Below, in pieces: positions 27,801-39,800 of a stretch of DNA of 64,000 nt. Numbering within the stretch: the stretch's first letter is position 1; each line of letters opens with the position of its first letter. Source of the DNA: Marthasterias glacialis. Lineage: Eukaryota; Echinodermata; Asteroidea; Forcipulatida; Asteriidae. Position numbers and translations under genes: made by a program. The notes under the pieces are model-generated. The model saw nothing but the letters and a program-made list of their open reading frames with translations, was not told the origin of the DNA and did no database searches. The stretch lies in contig OU452227.1 in NCBI GenBank assembly GCA_911728455.2, positions 15,950,110-16,014,109 on the forward strand. The letters are read 5' to 3'.

Positions 27801-30800
27801 AATGAAAAATATTAACTTTTAAATGGGACACATGTCAGAGGTAAGTTTTAACTGATCTTTGTGGTAAATTTATGATAGTAAAAATAATTGTGTGAAGTTA
27901 ATCACATATGAAGAACTAAACAAGTAACTTTACAACTGACTTGATAAAAATTAAAATAAATGACATGAACTAGTTTTGAACCTCCGATATCGGAGTTGGA
28001 GGGCTTGTACGATCGTCGCAACAGTAATTTTAATTTTAGTTCTCATGATTATTGGTGGACTAGGTAGTGATGTAGCTTCACTTGATTTAAAAGGAGAACA
28101 AAGTTCTTGCAATTCTGTGACTTCCATGCATGCAAAAAAATAACGATTTAGTACTATTTTGATCTTACTTTGCAAGCTGGAGGCATCAGTTTAGTTGTAG
28201 AACCCCAAATTACTGTCGCTCAGTTGTAAACAATCCGCACATGCGAGTCAAAATCTGCACGTTGCAAACCAGTTCGCTTTGCCTACAAGAGTCTGCATAG
28301 CCATACTGCACAGTGTGCATGGCAATCTACCGATGGAGGTGAACGGACTTGACTGTCTAATTTACATAGTGTGAAACGAATGTTTCTATTGGCTGTTGAA
28401 TTCCTACACCGCCTGTAACAAATTTTGCCATTGGCCAATTTTGACCTACGGCCAGCGGTTGCAATAAATTCAGTAAGCGTGCACTGCAACCTCGAATCGA
28501 CCATGGAGGATCGGAAACTTGAATAGTCACGCAGTGAAATAGTTGGATAATTATTTCTTATTTAAATTTGCTTGCAGTATTAATTGAAAAAGGTAGCCTC
28601 CTCAGGAAAAAAATATAAATCGTAGGAGTGTAGGCCTATATTATGCCATTACGAATATTTTTGACTGGCCGGCTGGACCTTTGCAAGGTGTTTCAGCTTG
28701 TCGTGCCGCCGTGTTATTTGACAAGGCCGATGTTCTATAATCTTGTGTCATAATGACTGAAGAATTTACTGAATTTTTGGAGAGTTTTTAACAACGAAGG
28801 CAGACACTGTGGTCAATCCTTACCTTCAAGACGAAATCTGTTATTTTTCGTCTCTTCGATTTCATTTCCCTCTTTCTTCCGTCCATTTTCCATCAATTTT
28901 TTATACACGCATGCGATTGCAAAGGACAGGTATGGTTCTACGTGTTCATTCCACAATTATTATCAGATTCTACAAATCCGTTTAATTTGCTTAACACACA
29001 CGGTACCCGCGTTAATTTCACACGCAGCAATATGCGTCTTTTGGGGATCAGAGTCAACGGTTTTCTGTCTTTCTTTATTTACTTTTTTGGTCAGGTTGTT
29101 ATGGTTAATTTGAATAAAAATAAAAAATAAAACTGGGATAATATTACAGCACATATTTTGTTCAAAAGTAGTGCACGGCTTGATTTAAGACGCAAGGCCG
29201 TGCTTGAAAAAATAGGCTGTGATTTCAGAAAAATGGCCGTGCAAAACACGGCTGCACGGCTCGATAGCTAAAACACTGTCATTGATATAATTGTATGGTA
29301 TGATTAAAAGTGCACATAAGCTCAAATTGAGATCTTCTCAGTACTCATATATACAGACTAGAAGATTCCAGCAAAGCACCAACACTCTTTCTTTATATTA
29401 CCTGTTTTCCTACTCGTTAAGTTGTTTGCCTATTCTACATCAATTTTGTTTAGTAGGATATCCCAAATATTTTAGTTAGAAAATTTTTCCCTCTGATAAC
29501 ACTTATAATCTTTTTAAAAGTTACATGTAGATTTAGGTTGAAAAACGGGACAGGCTTTCCTTCGGGATTTGTTGTCGATCAGCAAACTGTGTATGCATGC
29601 ACATTGGAAATGTATTTGAACATTTTCTACAAATTATAGAAATGCAGATTTGAGGGGAATTTTTTTAGACAATTTTTAAAATGGACATTAAGCAGGGGTG
29701 TGAGAATTCAGCTTTTAAGCTGATTTCAGCTTTTTTTGTTCAGATTTTTACTCTGAATTTCAGCTTTTTTGTACACCTGCTCTGTACAAAACTATGAGCA
29801 CTTTTTAAGTTTCAGCTTTCTGCTTGCTGTTTTCAGATTTTTTTGTTTGTGGCCACTCACACCCCTGATTAACGCTCTTATAATAAGAACTAATGACGCC
29901 TGTCTTGAACAGTAATTCTTCTGAAAACGTGTCTACTTCAATCATCCTACCCAAATACCACTACATATGCGTGTTTTTTGCCAGCAGGCCCAATTCGCTT
30001 CGAGATTTTTATGCACAATATGGGGCCCTGTGGTGCCCTCCAACAAAGTCCATATGATGCAATTTAAGCTATATTTATCTGCCTCTTTTCTCTTATTGAC
30101 GCAGGCAACAAAGATGTTTTCAGAGTCTTTCCAACTCTACATAACTTAGTATCACTAGTATTTATTGTAAATCATTGTATAGTATATTCAGTTCTTCAAT
30201 AAAAGAAATGTATTGTAGAGATTCAAGGCAGGGGTTTTGGGTTTTACTGATAAATTTGTATACTAGACTCATTGGTTCAGATTGTGTGAATCTAATATTA
30301 GTTCACATTGGATGGACATAGTGCATTGACCCAGGCCAAACAGACTTGATACTAATCTAACCAGTGGGACATTTGGTGTTTGTCCACCCAAATCCTACCT
30401 TGAAATTACCTCAAATAATGGTACTCATGGTGAGAGGCAACAGTTTTCCTCCCAGGACATAATCATTCTCTCCTAGGCAGTTACGTCAAATGTCAAGAGT
30501 TCCATTGAGTCATTATTAACCATTTATATTGAAGTATTGTAAATATATGAGATTTATTTTTGTTCATGTTACTGATAACAATAAAATGTTTTCTTGTGAA
30601 ATTAGGTGAAGTAATTGGGAATGCAGGCAATACACCTCTTACACCTACAGCCAGAATTTCAGCTCTTAACATTGTAGGTGATCTCCTGAGAAAAGTTGGG
30701 GTAAGTTCCTGTTGTGATTTTTGTTCATATTCTATTTTTCAAACACTACAATCTTGTGTGACTTGATATTGGCACGATGACAAGGATAGTCTGTGTGACT

Positions 30801-33800
30801 GGTTGATAGTATTCATAAAGGCAGTTTATGTGACTGGATGATGGTATTGATAAAGGCAGTTTATGTGACTGGATGATGGTATTGATAAAGGCAGTTTATG
30901 TGACTGGATGATGGTATTGATAAAGGCAGTTGATGTGACTGGATGATGGTATTGATAAAGGTAGTTTATGTAAGGGAAGCCGTCTTTAACTAACCCCAAA
31001 TATCCCCCGAAATCCGCCGGATCCCGGTGGGTTTCCGCTCTGTGAATATTTTCAATAGCTTTGCATAAACCATGAATGTGCCAGCACGCAAGAGGTCATG
31101 CACTGGCCGAAGGGCTCATTAAATCCTGGAGCTTGACGGAGGGATTATCGTTTGAATAGCCAACACGCCAAACAATAGAAGGCTGGCAGGCGTTGGGCCA
31201 GTTTGGTCCGTCTATTGTTAAGGCATTACACCAGCTTTTTTGTGACTCACTTGCTGTCATGTACGTGTACTTGATCGGGGATATTTACCAATGTAAATCT
31301 TTTTTATTAATCCTGTTCTACATGTACATGTATTTCTTTTTATACTCCCCAGGTTTTGATTCTCAAACTGTGTGTCAATTCAGCACAGGACTTTCCTGTT
31401 TTTGCTTAGCTTTTTGACGGAAATAAAATATTTGGGGTTAAAGTGTTATTGATCCCCGCCCCGAGTTATTTCCCAGTCCCCTTTATTTCCTGTCCTGTAA
31501 TTACTTTCCGTCTCTGGTTGTTTCCAACATTTTCATGTCCTGTATTTTTCCATGACCCGGGTTATTTCAAAGTCATATTTCCCTGTTCCGTATTTTTTTC
31601 CCGCCCTGTGTTATTTTTCAGTCCCATTTTTTCATGTTCCATATTATTCCCTGCTCCGGGTTATTTCTCAGTCCTGTATAATTTTCTTTCCCGTAATCTT
31701 TAACCCTCCCAGTTTATTTCCTGTCCCGTGTTATTTGCCCGCCCTGTTTATTTATCAGTCCCATTATTTTAGTCTTCTAATGTCCCATTTTATTTTCCCG
31801 TCTCACTCCTGTTCCCAAAATAATTTACGCAAAACAAAACGAAGTTTACCAAACAACATTCAATTACAACAAAATTCAAACTGTTTTATTTCACAAATTC
31901 GATGTCTCAAGAAATTTATTAAGAAAGGTATGAAATTATACATCTTCCTATTTTTTATCGTTTATGTTGATGTGCTATGCGTGGCGGCATTTGTCATTGA
32001 TGACGTCTCTGAGTTTTGCAAAGTGTACGCCTTGTACTTCACCTGGGAACTCAAGCTCAGCGTGGTCGAGCATAGACAAAACTAGACGTCTGTCTAGCTG
32101 GTGTTTCTTTATCTGTCCATCTTTAGTCACAACAGTTGTTCCAGCAAAATTTGACTTTCTAAGGTCGTCCACGGTGAAAAAGTATCCGATCAGCGATCTA
32201 ACGAAAGCCGTTACTGTGCGGCATCTGCCCCGTATTGTGTCGTACTCAGCTGCGGGGATCTCCACTTCCGGGTACACATCGCCTGGATTGATATCCTCGT
32301 GCCCAATCGCAACGCAAACCTTCCCATCTCTTAAAGTTTAGATTGGCACGAGGATGATCCATGCGGGGAGGAGGTGGTCTGCGCTGAGGCTGCTGATTGG
32401 GCTGGCGCTGATCTGGCCTTGTCTCCTCTTGTTCTCTGTGTCGATGACGCTCAGCTCTCCTGTCAACCTTGCCGTTGATGACACGCTGGATATTTTCCAC
32501 CATCGATACAATGTTCGCCATTGCTTCCGTTGTCTGTCTGTGTTGCCTCTGAAAGATCTCTGCCTGTCGTTCATGCATCAGTTCCTGCTCCTGCCGAATT
32601 TCATGCAGATCTCGTTCAAGTCGTAGACGCTCTCTCTTGGCTTCCTCGCGTCCCCTTTCCATAGCCAGGGATTGCTGTTTGAGCATTTCCTTTAGCTGTT
32701 TGATGTGGGCCTCCTGTTTGACTAGTTGTTCAGCCACTCCATCCGTCTGGTCTTGCTCATTCTGGCGTCCTTCTCTCACAATCGTTGCAAGCGGAGCATC
32801 GTCATCATCACTGCTGTCACCAAGCTGGTTGGCATGTGTTTTCTGCCGCTTTGCTGAAATTATTAAGAAAAACAACACAATAAATAGAAACATCAATAAA
32901 TAAAGTTTGTCCCTGATAAACAGTCACTCGAAATGCATTTTTTTAATAAAAATATAAACTCCCGTCTGTTTCATAGCCTCAATACATAGGCGAACTTCAA
33001 TCCCGGTCAAATCGGTTGGCCCACCCTCTCCCCCTCCCGCCTCCCAACATTCACCCATGGCGCGGATCCGAGATGGGTTTTGGGGGGTTAAACCCCGCTC
33101 CTGCCCCCACACAAAAATACTTGTTCAAAATAACAGTGTTTTTATATCAAACTTGTTAACCAAACTGACCCCCCATTCAAACATTTCTGGATCCGCCTTT
33201 GTGAACGGGGCCGGGGCATTTAAACAATTAGACGTGATTACACATTTTGTACGTACCTAACTGGATGCTGGTATCCATCCCCGGATCTGCTGTTTACTTG
33301 ATCAGTTTATAAATATTTTATCATAAATTTTGCTCACGGCTAACAATCGATGTACATGTACTCAACAAGATGGAGGCGAGTGTCTTGAGACGGATGGAAA
33401 ACCAGTTGATATGATTTGGGCTGGCAAGAACTCACTGATATGGATGAATGAATATTAAAGGTCCTTTCGAAGATTATTGATCAATTGAATAGCGTGCTTT
33501 TTACTCCAATTGACTAGCATCCAACACCTTTTGAAGACTTGCCGAGATGGCTTTAAGCTTTTTGCCCCATGCAGATTAAAAAATGCCGATTTCTAAAGAT
33601 TGGTGTCCAAGATAAAATGTCCCTGGAAAAATCCAAGGGTTGAGAGTAAACGGAAGGGGTTCACTTTCTCTGAAAGGTTTCTCACTTGAGCACAATAATT
33701 TTTTTCAGTCCGAACTTCATTTAGTATCACATTCTGTTTAAACACTGTATATCAGTCTCTATAATTTGATCGACATGGACGGCAGCGACACAGATTCATG

Positions 33801-36800
33801 GCTAGATTCATCATTTCTTGACCGTGACAATGACTCCTCTACAGACTCATGGCTAATGTCAAGTGATGAAAATACTGAGAATGGAGCTTCCCTGCAGGTA
33901 TGTCACCAAGACAATTTACCAGATGTATTTGATGTATTTGCTTTTTTTCAATATGAGGGAAGCCAAACTAAACATTTTCGCAGGATAGTATGATACTTTG
34001 TATACGGTACGCCTTAAATAACTGTGAGGGACATATCTTGCCTTCTCCAGGGCAACGTCTTTGTATTGTTGTTAAACACAAACTATTTTCACAGATTGTT
34101 GCAATGTTTTTATAGGGCCGTACTTTGCATCACAACCAATTTATTAGTTAAATAAAAAAAAATACAACGGGCAAGAAGCACGCACATCAACAGAAAAGAT
34201 GCCTATACATGAAACCAGGGACAATGTAAACAAAAAATAGTAAGAATCGGGAAACACAAATCAACATTAATGGGGAATTTTTTTAAATGTTTTAAACCTA
34301 TATTTAGCAAATTGTGCCCCTCCCCGGTCCCCATACGTCAAAAAGAAGGGGAAATGTTTTAATCGAGTTAAATTAAACCTTTATTTTATCATATATTTTT
34401 TTAGGTCCCTTCGCCAATGCGGAAAGGAAAAGACTACAGGCGGAAAAACAACTTCGCAGGGAAGAGCACTGGCCGTCGACCATTGCAGCAGATTTTTACA
34501 AATCTGGTGGATGTAGCCTCCGATTTCGTGACCCAGAATAGTTATGCTGCTGATTCAAGGCGTCGTTCCATCGTTGGGCGTGCATGTGGTACCTCCATTC
34601 CGGCACTGAGGGAGCATCTTCAAAATGAGATTCCCGGCTTGAAACTCAGCAACTCCACCTGCGCCCGACTGATGGTACCACCACACAAACAACGACTATC
34701 GAGCAATTGCTACAAGGGACTCATCCAAGCTAAGGTGCCTCCAAAGAAAAACAACGAAAAGGCGACACACGTGGACTCCCACTACTGTAGCTGTGCTGTC
34801 AAATACAAGATGGAGTTTGCCGCGCAGTTTGAGAAGGAGGTCGCCATATTTTCTTGCGACTGCATGAACAAGGTTCATGTGGGTGGCATGGCAGTTAGCA
34901 GGTACCACCAAGTGAACCGTATTCACATGATGGATGACCCTCCGAACTACCCAGATCACGATTTTCCACAAGGAAGTGGGTATTTAATTACACCATGTGG
35001 GTACATGCGATTGAAGAAAGTGGATGACGCTCCACTTTTGTCTCACGATGATTTGGGACGCGCCCACCTGAACACACCGAGAACAGGCCCAATCAACATC
35101 GTCAATCGATCCCAGAAATTTCAAAAAATGACTATACAAGAACATGTAAACGATCTAATCCCTATCGTTGAAGCTAGCTGCATAAATGACAACAAAACAG
35201 GGATTGTTCTTCTTGTTGACGGAGGGCCCGACTGGAATGACGCTTCCTGGACTGTCCTCCTGTTTCTGTTCCGGATGTTCCGTCGGCTGAACCTTGACTT
35301 TTTGTGCATGACTAAATATGCACCCAAAAACTCAGCACTCAATCCAATTGAGCATGGCTGGGCGCCCCTCAGTAAAATGCTGACATCTGTTAGACTTCGT
35401 AGCAGCCTGGAAGGGGAAAATTCGACACCTGCCGCGCAGTCCCATCTGACCACGGCCGAGCGGAAGGAGAAAGAAGCCATTCTTTTTAACACTGCCATGG
35501 ACGACATCAACTCGTACTGGGATGGCCAACAATACAACGGGCACACTGTGACATCGTCACACCATCCGTGCCTTTCCCGTAGTGCGCCCTACACAGACTA
35601 CGAACGCGTACATCCGCTGGTGTCGTCAGGGAACAAACTCCTAGAGGAACCTGAACTATTAGCCGAAGTTAAGTTTGCCGTCAATCACACCTATAGACGC
35701 CCACGGGAACTTTCGTTCATCAAGTGCACCCTCGAAAGTTGTGCTTTCTGCTCCGAGCACCCAGTGCGTGCTGTCAAATCTATGGAGGAGATACGCGCAG
35801 GGAGAGGGCTACTTCTGCTGCCAACACCATCAACTCGCTTTCCAGGTCATTATCAGACATACCTGGAACTTCAGTCTGCAGAAGTGGCGCAAGAGTGTGA
35901 AGACATGCCCTCCTTCGTAGAAAAAGATGTAGGAAGTTGTCCGCACTGCCAGTGCTACATGTACACCTCGAAGGCGGACAAGAAGCGGCACATGGCCATT
36001 ATTCACCCTAAATAATGAACTCCTATAAATCTGATGTATTTCTGTTTTCAATTCCTGCCCTGTGTCGTATGAGTATTACAATGTTTCTTTGATTTGGATT
36101 TTTAGAATAATAAAAACAAACAAGACAGGGAAAATTGGCCAAAAAGTATATGAAACTAGTTACTTGCGTTATTATTATTAGTCTCACTGCGATATTTACG
36201 CTCTCATAATTAACTAAATTATTTTGTAATACATATAATCATTTTTACGAATTTCAGAACCTGAAACCTTTTCATAATCAAAACTTTTCGTAAATCCCGG
36301 GCGTCGGCAGTGTTCATGGGTGTACCACGCTATTTTCCCGCACTCGTGGTGGAGTGGTTTGACATGACTTTTTTTCCTTCCAAACACAATTTTTTTTAGA
36401 TTTAATGACAACCTTTTGGTATTAATAATTAATATTGGCTGATACAGTTATTCTGAAGAATAATTGTTTTATTTAATTTTGAGCCACAGTTAGAATACTG
36501 TTTTGTGGAAACAAGTCTACAATTACTATGATGATTTGCAACCAATTGTTGGTAATAAAAAAAGGAATACATAAAAAAATAAAAATCTGATTGCTTACTT
36601 CAAACGTCACAAAAATTTGGGCATGATATCACATCATACATTTGAATCATGTCTGAAAATTTCAATACCATAGGGTCAACCAAAGAAAAATGACAAGCAA
36701 AATTGAAAACGAATTTTCCATCTTTTTTCCCTCCGCACAACTCCGAGGTTCATAGGTCAGTGCACATGTGTTTGGGTAGTGTCGGCGGTACGTAAATCCC

Positions 36801-39800
36801 GGGCGTCGGCAGTGTTCATGGGTGTACCACGCTATTTTCCCGCACTCGTGGTGGAGTGGTTTGACATGACTTTTTTTCCTTCCAAACACAATTTTTTTTA
36901 GATTTAATGACAACCTTTTGGTATTAATAATTAATATTGGCTGATACAGTTATTCTGAAGAATAATTGTTTTATTTAATTTTGAGCCACAGTTAGAATAC
37001 TGTTTTGTGGAAACAAGTCTACAATTACTATGATGATTTGCAACCAATTGTTGGTAATAAAAAAAGGAATACATAAAAAAAATAAAAATCTGATTGCTTA
37101 CTTCAAACGTCACAAAAATTTGGGCATGATATCACATCATACATTTGAATCATGTCTGAAAATTTCAATACCATAGGGTCAACCAAAGAAAAATGACAAG
37201 CAAAATTGAAAACGAATTTTCCATCTTTTTTCCCTCCGCACAACTCCGAGGTTCATAGGTCAGTGCACATGTGTTTGGGTAGTGTCGGCGGTACGTAAAT
37301 CCCGGGCGTCGGCAGTGTTCATGGGTGTACCACGCTATTTTCCCGCACTCGTGGTGGAGTGGTTTGACATGACTTTTTTTCCTTCCAAACACAATTTTTT
37401 TTAGATTTAATGACAACCTTTTGGTATTAATAATTAATATTGGCTGATACAGTTATTCTGAAGATAATTGTTTTATTTAATTTTGAGCCACAGTTAGAAT
37501 ACTGTTTTGTGGAAACAAGTCTACAATTACTATGATGATTTGCAACCAATTGTTGGTAATAAAAAAAGGAATACATAAAAAAATAAAAATCTGATTGCTT
37601 ACTTCAAACGTCACAAAAATTTGGGCTTGATATCACACCATACATTTGAATCATGTCTGAAAATTTCAATACCATAGGGTCAACCAAAGAAAAATGACAA
37701 GCAAAATTGAAAACGAATTTTCCATTTTTTTCCCCTCCGCACAACTCCGAGGTTCATAGGTCAGTGCACATGTGTTTGGGTAGTGTCGGCGGTACGTAAA
37801 TCCCGGGCGTCGGCAGTGTTCATGGGTGTACCACGCTATTTTCCCGCACTCGTGGTGGAGTGGTTTGATATGATTTTTTAAAATTCAAAGCAATACAACG
37901 ATACAAAAGTAATAGAATAAACTGCTTACTCCAAACGTCACAAAAAATTGGGCATGATATCAGACCATACATTTGAATCATGTATAAAATGTATTTTGAA
38001 CTATAAACGTTCTGAAAGGTGTAGGGATGAAAGAGAGCACAATAAAAGAGACTTCGGTTTCTGCTTTCTCCATTGGGCCTTAATGTCTAACGACAATGAA
38101 AGTGAGCGAGGTGGGGCCGGAACAAAAATGGTTTAGGTGTTTATTAAAAATGGTTTGGTGTTTGTTATTTTGAAGGTGCGGTGGATTTTTCTATGAAAAT
38201 CGCGCAATACAAATCTCTATTTATTAGTTTGTGATTGTGTGCGTGTGTGTGTGACTTGTGGACAAAACTATGTCTTTAATATATACGGAAGATTACAAAA
38301 ATTATTCGGTCATTCTTCAAATATAATGTCCGAAGGGGGCTCCTAAAGGTGTAAATCTATAAAACTGACACTCCACGTAAATCGCTATGACTGGTCTATT
38401 GTCCACGTAAGTGGTGCGCAATGCGACAATTCACGGCAGCTCGTGTAGTGAGATTTCTTTGAGATTCAGTCACCCGTACGATGTACACCACCAGGGACAT
38501 GCCAGTGAAGAAGATTTCAACACTTGTTGCAAACCACAAGAGGGAAGTTTCCCAGATTACCCAGTTGATAATTGGTTCCTTTGTGGTGGCACTGGACAAG
38601 CCTTCCAGAGTAGAACTCATGCATATTCGTGTGACGTATTGCAGCAATGTGCATTGACCCGAAGATAATGAGCTCATTAAAAAACAGGAGACTACCCGCT
38701 GGGATCCGGCGGGTTTCGGCGAATACTTGGGGTTAGTTAAAGACGGCTTCCCTAACTGGATGATGGTATTGATAAAGGCAGTTTATGTGACTGGATGATG
38801 GTATTGATAAAGGTAGTTTATGTGACTGGATGATGGTATTGATAAAGGTAGTTTATGTGACTGGATGATGGTATTGATAAAGGCAGTTTATGTAACTGGA
38901 TGATGGTATTGATAAAGGCAGTTTATGTAACTGGATGATGGTATTGATAAAGGTAGTTTATGTGACTGGATGATGGTATTGATAAAGGTAGTTTATGTGA
39001 CTGGATGATGGTATTGATAAAGGCAGTTTATGTGACTGGATGATGGTATTGATAAAGGCAGTTTATGTGACTGGATGATGGTATTGATAAAGGTAGTTTA
39101 TGTGACTGGATGATGGTATTGATAAAGGTAGTTTATGTGACTGGATGATGGTATTGATAAAGGCAGTTTATGTAACTGGATGATGGTATTGATAAAGGCA
39201 GTTTATGTAACTGGATGATGGTATTGATAAAGGTAGTTTATGTGACTGGATGATGGTATTGATAAAGGTAGTTTATGTGACTGGATGATGGTATTGATAA
39301 AGGCAGTTTATGTGACTGGATGATGGTATTGATAAAGGTAGTTTATGTAACTGGATGATGGTATTGATAAAGGTAGTTTATGTAACTGGATGATGGTATT
39401 GATAAAGGTAGTTTATGTGACTGGATGATGGTATTGATAAAGGTAGTTTATGTGACTGGATGATGGTATTGATAAAGGCAGTTTATGTAACTGGATGATG
39501 GTATTGATAAAGGCAGTTTATGTGACTGGATGATGGTATTGATAAAGGTAGTTTATGTGACTGGATGATGGTATTGATAAAGGTAGTTTATGTGACTGGA
39601 TGATGGTATTGATAAAGGCAGTTTATGTAACTGGATGATGGTATTGATAAAGGCAGTTTATGTGACTGGATGATGGTATTGATAAAGGTAGTTTATGTGA
39701 CTGGATGATGGTATTGATAAAGGCAGTTTATGTGACTGGATGATGGTATTGATAAAGGTAGTTTATGTGACTGGATGATGGTATTGATAAAGGTAGTTTA

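Larger units (their letters stand above)
30974..38752. mobile_element. 7779-bp DNA transposon with two divergent genes (Zator-like?)
   Basis: Terminal inverted repeats start GGGAAGCCGTCTTTAACTAA. The first 26 bases are identical and 48 of 52 match overall. TAA flanks both ends (30971-30973, 38753-38755). Removing the element and one TAA restores a perfect minisatellite unit, GTTTATGTAACTGG. Inside are a BEN-like coiled-coil gene on the minus strand (about 31975-32851), a two-exon transposase candidate on the plus strand (33775-36015), low-complexity C/T-rich sequence (31440-31830) and three tandem 502-bp repeats (36289-37796). A 3-bp TAA duplication is seen in PIF/Harbinger and fits the 3-bp duplication of Zator. 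The transposase does not look like PIF, and its DHDFP, DGG and NPIEH motifs resemble the Zator/ISAzo13 group. The superfamily call is an inference. Confidence 0.85.

Noticed and set aside
31440..32085. Protein-coding frames of 86 and 177 codons
   Set aside because: They run through a degenerate C/T-rich tandem repeat and have low-complexity Phe/Pro/Ser composition.
35121..35546. Minus-strand frames of 70-141 codons
   Set aside because: Shadow frames of the transposase candidate on the plus strand.
30974..38752. PIF/Harbinger assignment from the TAA duplication alone
   Set aside because: The 3-bp duplication fits, but the encoded protein does not show PIF transposase blocks and no Myb-like partner is seen.
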